NCBI RefSeq assembly: GCF_010015445.1
Contig: NC_053127.1
Coordinates: forward strand, 30,165,715-30,229,714
DNA length: 64,000 bases
DNA from: Perca fluviatilis
Lineage: Eukaryota > Chordata > Actinopteri > Perciformes > Percidae
Direction of reading: 5' to 3'
Of the stretch, positions 1-13,120 are shown in pieces. The notes under the pieces were generated by a model, which had not been told where the DNA came from, searched no databases, and was given only the letters and a program-made list of their open reading frames with translations. Both the position numbers and the translations under genes were made by a program. Position 1 is the first letter of the stretch, and the number at the start of each line of letters is the position of its first letter.

Positions 1-760
1 GGTACAAAGCTACAGTGCGAGTTCAAATGTCTGGGGTACTCTGCAATAGAGGAACAGAGGGGAAAAAGGAAGAGAGAAAGAAGGGGAGAAGGTGGGAAGT
101 ATGAAGAGAGAATAAGAAGGAGCAGAAGAAAGTAAGGCAGAGGGACAGTAAAGATATTAGGCCAAAGGCAAACAAGGAGGGTAAAGAGGGAAGTAAGAAG
201 AAGGAAAAGGGGGATGGGTGAAAGGTGGTGAGAAAGTAAGAGGTGACGTAGAAATACCAAGAGAAGAAAGAAGAGTTGGAAGGAATTACACAGGATGTGA
301 GAAATAACGTGAAAAAGAAGGGGAAGGGAAGCCAGGAGAAATGTAGTTAAGGAGGAAAAGATGGAGGGAAGAGTCAAGACAGGAACATGAGGGGGAGGAG
401 AGAAGGAAGAAGGGGAAGATGAAAGAGAGAAGGAATGAGAGGACAAAAAGGGATCAGACTAAGAAGGTAAAAAGCGTTTTAAATGGGGAAGAAGGTGGGA
501 AGGAAGAAGAGAAAAATAAAAGTAACATTGTACAAAAGATGGAAAAGGTAGGTAAGAAGCAGAGTAGAGAGGGAAGAGGTGGAGAGGGTGAAAGATGCCA
601 AACAAATATTGGAAGGAGAAGAAAGAATGAGAGGGGTAAAGAAGGCGTGGAAACAAAGAAGGAAAAAAAGAGTGGGAGAAAGAGTAAATAAATAACAGCG
701 TGGTTGAAAGAATGTTAGAAAGAAAGAGAGAGGAAGAAAAGATTCTGCATCCCCATTTCA
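1..760. repeat. Polypurine (GA-rich) low-complexity tract
   Basis: Between about 45 and 745 the plus strand is overwhelmingly A and G (gaggaaggaagaaggggaag style) with few pyrimidines. It shows no fixed period. The open frames it creates (419-691 plus, 459-656 minus) are Lys/Glu/Arg or Phe/Leu/Ser artefacts of composition. Confidence 0.85.
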
Positions 761-2253
761 GTGTGCAGGTATTGTTGCATTACTAAGCCAAGCTCTGTTC
801 AAGCCTGCAAACATGTCCATCTCCCCTCTGTGTGCTAGGTGATCTTCTTGTATAGAAGAACCCTCATCTTCCCTCCCTCTTTTTTTTATTTATTTTTTTG
901 ATCGGAGCGAGTGAACACTGCTGCTCAGACTAACAGCTTCTGGCATCTCCAGACAGGAATTCGTTCTTGCCCCTGTGATCGCAGCAGGCTGGGATTTTGA
1001 CACGGAGGAAGAAGCATGTCATTATTTTTTTGGAGACGCAGAGTTCGGGGGCCTCCCCGTCCCAGATCCCTCTGTGCAGCGTGTTAGGGTTATGCACACA
1101 CTATCATGAAAGTTTTTGGCACTGTGCGCCGCAGTGTCAAATCATTCAGAGAGTGAAAACACACAGTATCAGATCATACATCCGTGTCAGCGGGAGGAGG
1201 ATCAGCTATCTGAGCTCTTTAGCTCTCCCAGGTGGTGCCGTACAGGCCAATATATCAGAACACTAACACTCCAGACTTTTTGCTGCGCCTCTGACTGTAA
1301 TCCATACAGCTGAGGATGAAACTGTGGGATATACAGCCTCGTATGAGCTCTGTGTGGCCTGGCTCACTTTCACACCCCACCCGGCCGTCACTGGTTGCTA
1401 AGCCGGGAAGGTGACCATGAACTAATAACAGCATTCACCCAAATACAAACATATGCACACACTCATTCTAGGTGGGTCACAGCTGTTCAATGAACCGTTT
1501 GCTCTAAAAATACCAGCGGTGACACAGGGAGAAAAACAAAAAAAGCTAATTAATGAAGCGCCCTCTGTCTTGATTTAGTGCTGCAGGCCGCTGCTGGAGT
1601 TTTCACATCCTGTGAGATTTCATTCAGAGAATATCTCACGTTCTTTTTTTTCCTTCTTTATTCAAACCATTACTCAGTATTATGAGCTGAGCTGCTCCTG
1701 CTGTGAGCAATGAGATGAGGCCCTCCAGGCCTGTGGCACCCCTCGTGCATATAGTTCATATAGTGGAGGAACACCATCCATGCAGCTGGGTATCTCACCG
1801 TCCGGGAGAGCTCGCACTGGTTTTATGGACATCAGGAACGGGAGAGTGTATATTAGCTTAAGATGTTGGAAGTGGAATTAATGGTTTCTCAACCATACCT
1901 TGAGAACAGTAGGAATTTCCACTGTGGGAACATGGTGGGCTTAGCTATAATACAGTGTAATTAGATCTGAGAAGGACCCTTGAGTGTGAAGGGGCTGTCC
2001 ACACTGCAGGCTGCCTTTATGGGCTGCTAGAAAGACGAGATCAGGCTGGCACCGCAGGTCAACAAGTGGAAGGCATGTGACTGTGGATGGAGTGGGTGGA
2101 GTGTGTGTCCACCTACAGCCAGTGTGTGGGAGGGCTGAAACACCCCATCCTTAATTAAAACAGCATTGCCTTTTGGTTACAGGTGGGAAAATGTTGCACC
2201 TTTTTTACTTTCCGCACTAAACACCTATAAAGCAGCCTCTAACTTTTATGTGC

Positions 2254-2291
<38 letters not shown>

Positions 2292-2820
2292 GGCATACAA
2301 ATAATGTATACACATGTGCATGCCCACTCACACACACACACACACACAAACAGCCAACAGCAGTGTTCCTTGATCAGAATCGCTACTACGTGCTGGAGGG
2401 TATTTACTTGGTTATGGAGAGAGTTGGAACACACACATAAACAAACACCCACTCAAAAGGACATTAAAGCCTGGAGCTCAGTGATAATTAGAGGTCATTC
2501 CAGTGACAGCTGGCACAGGGCATACCACAGGGCTGCAGCTAGAGGATGGATACCCAACATAAAGCAGGCATTTCTCTCTGAATGTGGAGAGTGCTGAGAA
2601 ACGGCTGCAAAGTACTAGTAGTCTGCGCAGCCTCTCACATGACATGTGATTCCACCAGCCGTGACGCAGCGCGTCCCGGAAGCGACTCTCCGCTCTGCTC
2701 CGCAAAAAATAGGTGCTAGGTGTATTTTTGACGCCCGACAGAAAGTAAAAGGGCTAGAGCATCCGGTCCATTTTTTTTTAAATAAACACAATGTAGAGAC
2801 TCTCGATCGTATATCACATC
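761..2820. other. No gene seen; two CA microsatellites
   Basis: Mixed-composition intergenic sequence. CA repeats lie at 2256-2290 and 2329-2348, and the frames across them are CA artefacts. I recognise no exon, RNA gene or element. Confidence 0.6.
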
Positions 2821-3885
2821 CAGGGTGGGAAATTAACTGTTTTGCCCATTAGCCAATGTGGCTGGTGGATGCCCAATTTTACCAGCCACTTACATTTTTT
2901 ACCAGCCACTTTTTCCGGAATTCAAATTTATAAAAGAAAGTGCACTATTATACTTTTAATTGCTTTAATAAATTACTTATTATTAATACATATTTTATTA
3001 ATATAAATTTATTTATTATGTGTCAGTAGCTTGTTGATCTTTACATTGTTAGTTAATTTCCTATCCTGGCCTGAGACACACATTCATACGGTTTGATAAA
3101 GGACTTATTGGACTTAAACTTATCATTGATCTTACAATAACAAGTGTAGCTGTCCTCAATTTAGGTCATCCTGTACGTCTCATCTCCGGTTTTTCGTGTG
3201 TGTGTGTGTGTCGTCAATCGCGGGGTAGAACTGAGCAGCAGAGAGCCGACAGGATTAAAACGGCAGCAGCTCCTTAAACATCGTTACATTGACGTTAAAA
3301 TGTCTACAGGTTGGCAGGACAGTCTGAAATGTTTTGCATGGTCTTTCGCTGTACGTTTGTCAATGCGCCACTTGTTCGAGAAGTACCTCCTCTTTTTCTT
3401 TACTTGGCTCTCAACTGTTTGTACATCCATAGCTACTGCTGACTCCGCGGCGGGCCTCTTAGCACCGGGGACATGTCGCCACATTTTTTAACAGATAATT
3501 TTCCTTTCGTCTGTACCTCAGCTCAGCTAGCTAGCTACATGTGTCACGGACTCACGGACTAGCGCTGAAAACTAGCTACTCGACTATGCGTGGTCAAAGC
3601 CCCGGCTGTGAACGGTTTCATTTCCTGTAAGTTCTTCACAATAAAGGTCCTCCGTTATGTTGGTATTTGAATGTTTTTATTATGAAGCAGCAAAATCTGG
3701 ACATTTTGGGGATTCATCAGCAGTAACGTAACGCGACTCATATAAGCATTGTGCATTCTTACTTAATAACAGCATTCTTTGACAAAAACTGTCCAATCCG
3801 TTACAAGGAATGTTTTACAATCCACCTGCCACTGTGGCTGGTAAACAAGGCAAAGTCACCCGCCACTTGCTAATTTCCCACCCTG
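2821..3885. mobile_element. hAT-type DNA transposon, non-autonomous
   Basis: The element begins CAGGGTGGGAAATTA and ends TAATTTCCCACCCTG, a perfect 15-bp terminal inverted repeat. Identical 8-bp flanks, atcacatc, lie at 2813-2820 and 3886-3893, the target duplication size of hAT and related superfamilies. Subterminal ACCAGCCACT motifs occur near both ends. At 1065 bp it is too short for a transposase. A 66-codon minus-strand frame at 3484-3284, with a basic KKKRRYFSNKW-type stretch, may be a remnant of the start of a transposase-related gene. Confidence 0.85.
3284..3484 (-). pseudogene. Possible transposase-related coding remnant inside the hAT element
   Basis: The frame runs MWRHVPGAKRPAAESAVAMD, then a basic stretch VKKKRRYFSNKWRID, and ends at LTSM. 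The composition is more protein-like than its surroundings. The basic segment reminds me of the N-terminal part of hAT or ZMYM/KIAA1586-like proteins that are abundant in fish genomes, but I cannot align it. It lies wholly within the element bounded by the 8-bp duplication. Confidence 0.35.
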
Positions 3886-3893
3886 ATCACATC

Positions 3894-5330
3894 ACTACAC
3901 TATTTTAACTACTAACTAAAACATAGCCACAAATCTTTGATCCGTGTCATTCATGGACTAAATGGAAGAAACCCTTTAACTATGTGGCCTACTTGCTTTT
4001 AAGGCAGAAGCACAAATATCTAGGAAACATGACCAAAAACCGAATGCGCAATGAATGCCTTTCCTGAACAGGATCTTCAGTGTAACAAATGCGGTATGGT
4101 TTAAATCTCATCAATATCTAACCTTATTTGTTATCTGGCATGAAAGGAAATTGTGGGGGAGATGAAATGCCTTAATCGCTAACTGCTAGTTTGAGTATCC
4201 TGTCTGGATATTTTACCTATAGAAATCTCTTTAAACAGACACATTTGCTCAGTTTTTTAAAGCTGGTCCCAGTCCATGAAGTGGATAACTTTAATCACTT
4301 GTCTGTATATAGAAGCAATGGTTTTTGCAACCCATTAAAGTATAAATTTCTCTCACAGACAAACAATGGCCTTATGAGTGGAGTGTCAAAGCCTGTAAAA
4401 TGTGAATGCCTTTTCTACAGGTCATCCATTGGCACTACGTTTTATAGTCTTCTTCCTTTTCCACATTTTCACAGCCAATTCCTGTCAGCTTCATTACACC
4501 TCCATTGTGCTCCCTTGTATTTAGTCTGTACAGTGAGAAAAACAATTCACACACCAGAGGCCTGTTCAATGTTTCTGTCCTATACTGAGATTAGCAATAT
4601 AATTAGATACCTCTACTCAAGTGACAAAAATTGTAAAGAATTGTTCCAAAGAGAATATCCAACATCTGTGTGAAACTGGACTCGCAATGGCTGGCCATGG
4701 GTTGCAAATTAAGCTATCAAAATATAATATTAAAAACATACTGTATTGTAAACCTTTAATAATGGATGTTTGTTGGCACTTGGGGGCAGAAATAAGCTGC
4801 CCCCACCACTGACATATTATTGGCTCATAAAGTTTATATGGCTAACTTGTTAGCAAACAGACACTTATTTACACATGGAGCAACATTGGCATTCATTTGG
4901 AGTTGTATTTCTGGCCACCTGGCGAACGTAAATCCAATATTCACTGCAGTTTTTGGTCTCCACCAACTCCTGAGAACAATATCTGGCTCTTTTGCAACTG
5001 AACACTCCACTATGTTTACTAGCTAGCTAACTTTGACTGTTGTTTGGTACTGGCTATGTAGCGTACATTGTTTTTTCTTTAGGTTTTTCACTGAAAGCTT
5101 TTAAAAACAATGAGCTGGAAGATGTTCTGCCGAGCTGAGGGGAACTGCAGTGTCCCCCTCAGAGATCGAAAATCGATTGAAATTAGCTTTTGATTTAAAC
5201 TATTGAATTCAAAAGCAGGATGGTGATTCCCCCAGTATTTTTTTCTTTTTCCACCCCCACCTACTTGCGCACATCTGAAGAAAAAAACAACAGACACAGT
5301 GTAGCTTACTGGCTGGTAGCATGCAGCTGA
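3894..5330. other. No gene seen
   Basis: AT-rich intergenic sequence. A 160-codon plus-strand frame at 4191-4673 is the longest here. Its composition (Phe/Leu/Ser/Tyr/His rich), lack of domains and AT-rich context argue that it is chance. Confidence 0.55.
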
Positions 5331-5334
5331 AGAC

Positions 5335-5420
5335 ACAAGGCAAGGCAAGGCAATTTATTTATACAGCACAATTCAAGCATAAACATAAATACAACGGAAA
5401 ATTCAACAACAACAAAGCCT
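5335..5420. repeat. CAAGG microsatellite and interspersed-repeat tail
   Basis: acaaggcaaggcaaggcaa is followed by tttatttatacagcacaatt, a junction typical of a common fish interspersed repeat that ends in a short tandem tail. Only this end is recognisable. Confidence 0.5.
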
Positions 5421-6640
5421 ATTTTATAGCCACTGTCCCTGGACTGGTGCTAAGAGGTCACCCTAAAAAGAGATAAAATGATTAAACTATCAATAATACA
5501 TCCAGATGTGGCCCTAAACAATACAATTTAATATACTAATACTAAAAGACAACAACATAAAAACAAAAACAGTTGGTTAAGATCAACACACAGCTGAACT
5601 GTCAGATATGTGGCTATTATAGCCAAGCTATATGTTATGGCTGGAATTGATGAGAATGTTAAGAGCAGTATGTATGTGATTTTACAAACAAATTGACTGC
5701 AATAGAGGGACATTAGAGTGAACAACCATTTTGATGTAAAAAATGAGTAGTGTGGTGGAATTAATTAGTTTGTGGTTGGGTTCTTAAAAGTCAGAACTCA
5801 ATCAAACTTTTTACGTGTATTAAGTGCATCCTAAGAAGTCAGTGAAGGGGTTTGTTTCCTCATGTCAGTTTGGCATGTTTATGCAGTCATGGAAAAAAGT
5901 ATTCAAATATTTTAAGTGTTGTTAATCAGTGTTGGTTTCAGACCTCTGACTCACCACACAAATTCCGAATTTTGACAAAAATTGTCAGTTGAGTTAAAAT
6001 AGTCTGGTTCAGTGTCAGATTTACACCATAATTCCAAGGGATCATGGCCACTGAATCTCTTGGAAACATTTTGAATATTTTAGGAACATTTCTGGCCGTT
6101 TTCCTAACATAGAAATTCAGCCAACTCAAATTGGAGTTGGAACTGAAAAAATGATAGCTATTGGTACCATATGAGTTTTTGGAGCTGCAGTCAGTGTTAT
6201 AAAGGTATTACTTTATTAATTTTTATGGTTGCGGCTTAGATTTTGTGATACATTATGTTCATTTTTATTGAAAAAATCCATTCCTATGAAAGTATTAGTG
6301 AAGGGTTTGACAAGTGGGCTTTTGACAGCAAAGTCTGTGCTCTGGAGCCCTAAACTGTCTTAGTCAGTGTGGGGAACTCTGTTCTTTCACAACTAGTGTC
6401 CTAGTGTCCTTGAGGAAATAAAAATGCCTTGCTTGAGCAAGGCATTTTTTGTAACAATGTTTTTATTGTGCCATCCCTGCCCCATCCCACAACAAAATCT
6501 CTCTCCCAACATCTACCATTTTACAAAAGCCAAAAAGCAAACTATATGACAGTATGATATGCACAGAACAATGGCACCTCCAACAAAGCTATGATACGCA
6601 CAAAACAAACAAGAATTATACCTCTGCTATTACCCTCCAA
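5421..6640. other. No gene seen; one short perfect palindrome
   Basis: AT-rich sequence without recognisable exons. A perfect 14-bp inverted repeat with a 2-bp spacer lies at 6420-6449 (aaaaatgccttgct / agcaaggcattttt). Confidence 0.5.
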
Positions 6641-6800
6641 GACATGCCCCAGTCCTTTACCCCTCTGGGGTTCTCAAGCAAGGCATTTAACCCCAACTGT
6701 TCCAGTGCTGCTGGGCAGCTCTCAAGTGAACATGTAGAGCTGTATAAGGGAAGCAGCACAGTGCTGTGATCAACCTGGATAAATAAAAGGTAAAAATCAT
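6641..6800 (+). mobile_element. SINE-like fragment
   Basis: ctcaagcaaggcatttaacccc, later followed by gatcaacctggataaataaa, resembles the body and 3' part of common fish SINEs (ccttgagcaaggc...taacccc...aataaag). The tRNA head is not recognisable. Family assignment is from memory. Confidence 0.4.
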
Positions 6801-9800
6801 CAGGAACAGGTTTGAATCTTTTAGGAAAGCAGTGAGGGGTCCAATGAATATACCCCACCCAACAACATTGTTGAGACATATATACCGTACAAGCTGCAGC
6901 ATTATTAGTCCCAATACCTGAGATACATAAGAGCACCCCTCCAAAAAAAGATTATGGGGAGCAAAACCTTTACAATGTGTAAAAGCACTTCACCTCTAGC
7001 CTACCTCAGAGCCAGACATGTTCCACTCTTTAGCATCTCTGCTTTTTAATATGGTCCCTCTGAAGCTGTTTTCCAAGATTCTTTTCTTACATTTGTATTT
7101 TCCTCTTCAACAGAAAGAGGTATCACCTAATGCCTGGCATGGCGTTTAGGGGACCAGCAACAGGAAAGAGAAGAGGTCATGTCTGGATATGACCTGCAGC
7201 CGTGGCGGAGATATAGACCAGATCTGCCATTGTGTAGTCAAAGAGGGGTGTGGTGTCCCTCCCTCAACCACTAGTGACTTCTGGGTAGAGGGAAGCAGTT
7301 TTTGTCTTTTTCAAGATGGTAATGAAATCTGTCCTCATGTCCCCTCAGTTATTTAAGTTCCTCCTCAGACATGTCTGGTCCTTTTTGATCTGCACACTGG
7401 ATTAATGCCAAGTATGGAGGGATTCCTGTCACCACTGAGCAGTGGGTTAGCTGCCATCAACCACTACGTGACATACAATTATTTCACAAGAACTGGTTTC
7501 AGAGGACAGTTTTTGTTTCCTTTGACATGAGAAAAAACTAAAAGAAACATTAATTTACAAAATGGTCACTGAAAATAGAGATGGAGTGCATCGCGTCATA
7601 GTACTCTGAAATCCACACCCACTGGAGGGGAAAACAATATGCAACTAAGGCCTGAAACGCTAACCCTAAATGCCTGTAGCTAGCTAAAAACATTAGATTT
7701 AAGCACGTCAAAGGATAATTTTAGCACCCTCTACCAGAGAGGACAAGTTAGCTGTTAGTAAGCTAATGTTAGCTATGTGTTAGCACGCTAAGGCACATGT
7801 GAAAAATAATGCTGCATAGCTTTCTGATTTATCCACATTCCACTATAACACAAGCTGTATAGTGTCAAAACTTCCATATATATAGTTAGCCTAAAACTGA
7901 CATTGGACTTTGACTTGTTTTTAACAAAATGTTTGCTGCACATGTAACATTGGGCATATTGTTAGGTTAGTGTCAGGATTCACAGTTTTCCCATTCTCCC
8001 TGCTGATTCCTCCACGTTTGTTCTCCCTAAAGCTCAGTTTTTCAGTTCGACAGCTTAAAAAAACTAAGTGATGGGTTAATTACTACGTTGGTAATGCATC
8101 CAATCACACAGCAGCTTTTAGGCACTTTTCGTTTTTTTGCTAGCAGACCGAATTGACGAGGAGGCACCTTCACACATACAAGTCAATGGAGAGCGGAGAG
8201 TTGTTTTCCCCTCCGAGTTAAATGCCCTCTGTCTCTATAGGCACAAATATGTGTAGCTTTATAGGCTAATGATATTGGTCCAATATGGCAACACAATATT
8301 AAAAACATTACCTATGCTACCTTCAACTTTTTTCCATTGTCACAAATAACGACAAAAACATGCCACATATGTCCGGTGACTGCTCTGTCTACCTTTGACA
8401 GAAATGTGATGGGGTAATTATTCCAGGAGGAGCACTGTAGACTGCCTCTGTCTACACAGAGCTACAGGCTGCACTCGGAGTCAGGGAGCTCTAAATCTCG
8501 GGGGGTTTCTGTGCTGAGCTGTGCTGTGTCCTCCTTCAGCACAGCCCATGTACATTTGGAAGGGGATGAATCAGACTATTATTAATTATCCAGCACACAG
8601 GTCAGTGGCGCCATAAATAACCATCGACTGACAGACATATTTTAACCAGAAAAACAGGCAGGGTTTTGGGGGACTGGAGGGTATGTGTTGAACTCTGAGA
8701 AATGTGGATTATAAGGATATTACTAAAGTGAAATGCTATTATTTGAATATTCCTGCTTAGACTCTAATCACTAATCAGTGCAGAATGTCAAGAAAAAGAG
8801 ATGCAAGACAAAACAAACGTCATATCCTGGATTTGAACCTGTGATTTCTCTACTCTAGCCTGTTGCCTTATGTAAATTGCATGTTTTTCTACCTCAATTC
8901 AAAAGTCTTACACTAGAGAATGGAGACATATTTTCAAAAACCAAAACATTCCACTAGTCATATTAGTCTTTTCACAATGAGCTTTTTTTATTGAATTCCA
9001 AACCTTCAATCTTAAAAGGGCTGACTTTAAAGGGTCACCAGAGTACATCAGAATACAGCTCTCTTGTGAGGTCAAATATATCAAGCCACAGCATTTAAAG
9101 GTTATTATACATTAATGAAGGACTTGCTTGTTTTGAATTTCTAGCTGGAATTTGTGGCAGCCAGTATGATCATACCGAATCCTGTGATTTTAAAGGTATG
9201 CTTTAGAAAATAACTGCAGTTTCAACACTAACAACGTCTTAGTGTTGTTGCTCCAAACCACCCCTGGGCCCGCTCTGGTTTTGTTTTTCCCACCCACCAA
9301 GGCAAACAGAAGGCGTGTGGGACATCAAAGAGCCAAGATGCCCTCAGGGCACCCAGGGGCCAAAGTATATCTGAGTTCAGGCAACATTTCACCGCTACAA
9401 ATTACCTCCTCGTTATATCCGTCTTGCCTTTCTCTATGCTGGTTGTCAATCATTTTCCAAAAAAAGTAGTGATGACTGGGAGGTAAATATATCTATAAAG
9501 CAATAAAGGTATCAGCTCTGAGTGCACTGCACAGTGAGACCCAAATACACCCAGATATCCGTTTGTTGATTTAGTTCAGGCCATGATTTGTATGCCTGCT
9601 CATGGTCAGCAAGTTAAATATGAGGTCAGTATATTTTGAATCTCCAACCTCCATTTCAATAGCCCCTGAGCTGTGACAGGGCTTTCCGCTGCGCATTCAG
9701 AGCTTGGAGTCAAAAAAACAAATAATTCCATCCTTTTTGCCTCGAGGTGCTCATCGTTATACATATTTAGTGACAGACGATTACAATTTTAATAAGCATA

Positions 9801-10800
9801 AGAGGAGAAAGCCTGTTGGCCTCCCCCTGTCAAAACATTTATACAGCATGTAAAAGAGCCTGTGGTTTCACCGGCAGTCAGGGGAGAAAGAGTTGACTTT
9901 AATTTTAGTCCTCAGCCACACTGCCTCAGTCCTTCCAGAGCAGGACAGTGGGAGCATTTAACGGAAGGCTCAGTCATCCGTCTGGTTGCATGTGTGTGTG
10001 TGGTGGGATGATTCATACTCCGGAGCAGGGAAGATAAAACACCTGCACAATGTCATCCTTGTGCCATCTTGTTCGCTGATAGTTTAAATTGCCATGGTAT
10101 CATTAGGTACAGAAAGCCAAAAACAGAACTTGTAATGCAGGATAGGTCATTAAAAGGAGAATTGGATGTATTTTTCTGAATATCAAAATGTGTCTGTCGC
10201 ACGGTAGAGTTCTCGTGTTCGGTTATAGTTCTGTGCTAGTGTGTTTCGGTTTGCTGTGCTTTATTTATTCCTGATTTGTCGTCTGTTTTGCATGTTCAGT
10301 CATTTGATGTGCTTTAATTATTGATCACATTTCTGTTTGCATGGTTTGTTTTATTGTCTTGCTTTGGGCCTGACATGCTTTTATTTTGTATTGTTTGATT
10401 TGCACGCTTTTGTTTTGTAGTGTTTGATTTGTGCTGTGTGCCGTTACGTCACCTTCCTTTACCCTTGTGCTTAATTAGCACTGATGTGAGTCACCTGTGG
10501 GACAGTGAACAGGCCATGTTTTTAAGAGGTGAGCAGAGAGCTGAGCAGAGGAGAAACATGCAGAGAAGGGGAAACATGCCGAAAACGAGTAACACACCAG
10601 GAAGGAGATGACAAGAAGGAGACAGAGAAACAGAAAAAAAAAGGAGATGAGAACGGCAAGAAGAATGAAACGCACTGATTTGGTATCACTGCTGTAGGCG
10701 ACACTGGGGAAGTGGCTTTTGCTGAAGAGAGCTGCTGGACACCAGGACGAGAGTTCCATGCCATGGAGTGTAGCTGACTGGAGGTTCTGGAGAGGCTTAC
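6801..10800. other. No gene seen
   Basis: About 4 kb without a recognisable exon, RNA gene or bounded element. The stretch 7670-7800 is rich in gctagc/ttagct motifs, as in degraded fish repeats. 10200-10440 is T-rich with repeated tttgttttg/gcttt motifs on the plus strand. Confidence 0.5.
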
Positions 10801-10802
10801 TG

Positions 10803-11426
10803 GCAATTTCCACCGGTTGCGGAACGGCAGCAGAGTCTTTAGGTTTCCATTAAAGTCAATGTGTGTGTTTCCACTGACTGCGGAACGGCTGCGTTCCGAC
10901 TGCATTCCGACTGCGTTCCGACTGCGTTCTGACTGCGTTCCGACTGCGTTCTGACTGCGTTCCGACTGCGTTCCGACTGCGTTCCGACTGCGTTCTGACT
11001 GCGTTCTGACTGCGTTCTGACTGCGTTCCGACTGCGTCCCAGCTCTGGCGGTCCGCAGCCCTCCGGAGCAGATACGCAGAGCTTCTACTTTTGCCGAACG
11101 CTGGAGAGCTCCGCAGCAATTCAGCACAATTCAGATTGTGCGGGACAGGAATTCCAGCACAGAAACAAAATAAAATACACCGTGCTCACGGCGGATCATA
11201 TTTCCCTGCACTACACCTTGAAAACAGCACAGAGCTGTTTCCCCTCTACTCCTCTGGATGGAAACTAACTATTGTTGGTTTTGTGGTTCTATTCTACGTA
11301 AATTTGCGAGATCTCGTGGGTCCTCGTGACTACAGCTGTCAGTCATGGCCGCAGTCGTTCCGCGGTATTGACGGACGGCAAAGCACGGAGCTGTTCCGCA
11401 GCCGTTCCCCAACCAGTGGAAATTAG
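10803..11426. mobile_element. DNA element with long inverted ends, copy 1
   Basis: It begins gcaatttccaccggttgcgg and ends cagccgttccccaaccagtg plus gaaatta, a degenerate inverted pair. The interior matches copy 2 at 51813-52367 over ccctccggagcagatacgca, gagcttctac/ttttt, gctcacggcggatcatattt and ttgcgagatctcgtgggtcc. It differs by carrying an expanded 11-bp tandem array. No transposase is present. The superfamily is unknown to me. Confidence 0.75.
10888..11037. repeat. 11-bp minisatellite (actgcgttccg)
   Basis: About 13 to 14 head-to-tail copies of actgcgttccg, with C/T variation giving actgcgttctg. It sits inside the copy-1 element, where copy 2 has essentially one unit. The repetitive RSQNAV/SERSRNAVG frames on the minus strand are products of this array and not genes. 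Confidence 0.9.
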
Positions 11427-13120
11427 GAGTTATGGCAGCCAGACGCAGGATGAGCGTTCCATGTCGTGGAGTGTCGCTGACTGGAGGTTCTGGAGAGGCT
11501 TATGGCCGCCGGACGCAGGATGGGCGTTCCCTGTCGTGGAGTGAGGTTTGCTGAGGAACCAGAAGGAAGAGATGGCAGTCCGGTGCAGTTGTACCTGGAA
11601 CAATGTACTCTGATGTGATAACCGAGCTGAGCTCCCTCACCTTGTTTTTTATATCGAGTTTTGGCTTCACTTATACAGTCTATGCATCACACCCTAGCTT
11701 CACCATGTTCAGCTTTATCCGTCTACTGGTAGTGTACAGTGGGTTTAGCTGCTTTAATTGAATCCTTAACATTTTTTTCTTGAAACAAGCCCAATGATGG
11801 AGTGAGATTATTTCACCAATTTACAACATCAAAGTTAACTGGAGAATTTTCATTTCATTTTCTCGTTTTCTTGATACTGGTTTTGTGTTTAGTTCTGTCT
11901 TGTTTCAGATTGGGGACATTCATTTCAATACAATTCTTCAAAAGCAGTAAACTGGTTCCCACTGGGTTTTGTAAATGTGAATAGATGCATGTGTTTTGCA
12001 GTGTTCAAAATAATTTATTTGTTATAACTTGCTTTATTCAATTCCTACCTCTGTCTTTCTGTCTTTGATCTGTTCCCACAACTAGAGGTGTCTATGATAG
12101 GAAATGAATGTTTTCGGGCAGCCTGATCCACAAATTTACTAAAATGATGTCCACATCCTTGTGAAGTCAAACAATCAGTACATGGATGACTATTTTTCTG
12201 TTTATGTTCAGTGTGAGATGAGCTGAAAATGTTTAGAACGGACTAGCTCAAATGCCTTTTGTTGCACAATTGATTGACAGCTGTTTACAGCATACGATGT
12301 GAACTGTAACCAAATGAGATGATTGGTTTTCAGCTGAGTGTGAAGTGTGTTTCACAGCAACTCTTTTGTGGGTTGGATGGCACTAATTATGGAAGATCTC
12401 ATTTAAACAGCAATCCGTCAGTGTGCTGACAGCTTGGCATGCATGTGGGACCAATGCGAGTAGAGCTGGCAGCTTAATTGCTTGTAAATGAACACAAGAT
12501 TCTGGAATTGTTTTCATTCTGTGTGGTGGAGCAATACATTTCATTCATGGATCATCATTCCTCAACATTTAATGAAAGATTCTTCGGAGATGCTTTTTTT
12601 AATAGCTGTAAAGGGCTGCACTGAGACAACTTGCAGGCCTCCAAGACTCAGAACATACTGCAAGAACAAAGCTGGGCATTTTTCTCTAAACAATCCAATA
12701 ACTATGTCTCATTTTGAATTCTTTACAACGGGTCTTTCTGCAATTTTCTGTATTATTCTTTCTTTGGTTTCATCTGTTCTTGATGTTGTTTTCAGCAGCT
12801 TGGCTGGCCAGACCAATAGTTGTGAGGAAAGGATGATGAGCAGACAAGAAACATTGGGCTCTGGTGGCTGTTAGCCAACAGCTCAACACCAGTCACTCTG
12901 ACAGGCTGTGTTTGCTCAGTTATTACGTTTGTCAGAGGAAAGCATCTCACCATTATCTGGAAATTAGACCTCTCCCAACAGCAAGTGGAAAAAGAGAAGG
13001 AAAGTGGAAAATAACCGAAGCCTCTCCTAATAAACAGGAACAACTGTTGAGAGGAATCTGTTCTCTTCTTTTAGTTTGAGCTGTAGGACACGAGCTCACC
13101 GAGCTGGCTGGCACTGTTAT

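Noticed and set aside
419..691. Lys/Glu-rich 90-codon frame
   Set aside because: Product of the polypurine tract; no initiation or splice context.
4191..4673. 160-codon plus-strand open frame
   Set aside because: AT-rich, Phe/Leu/Ser/Tyr-rich, no domain, no splice or promoter context; likely chance.
10522..11127. 201-codon minus-strand frame with SERSQNAVGTQ repeats
   Set aside because: The repeats come from the 11-bp minisatellite, which has a 33-bp coding period and stays open in several frames.
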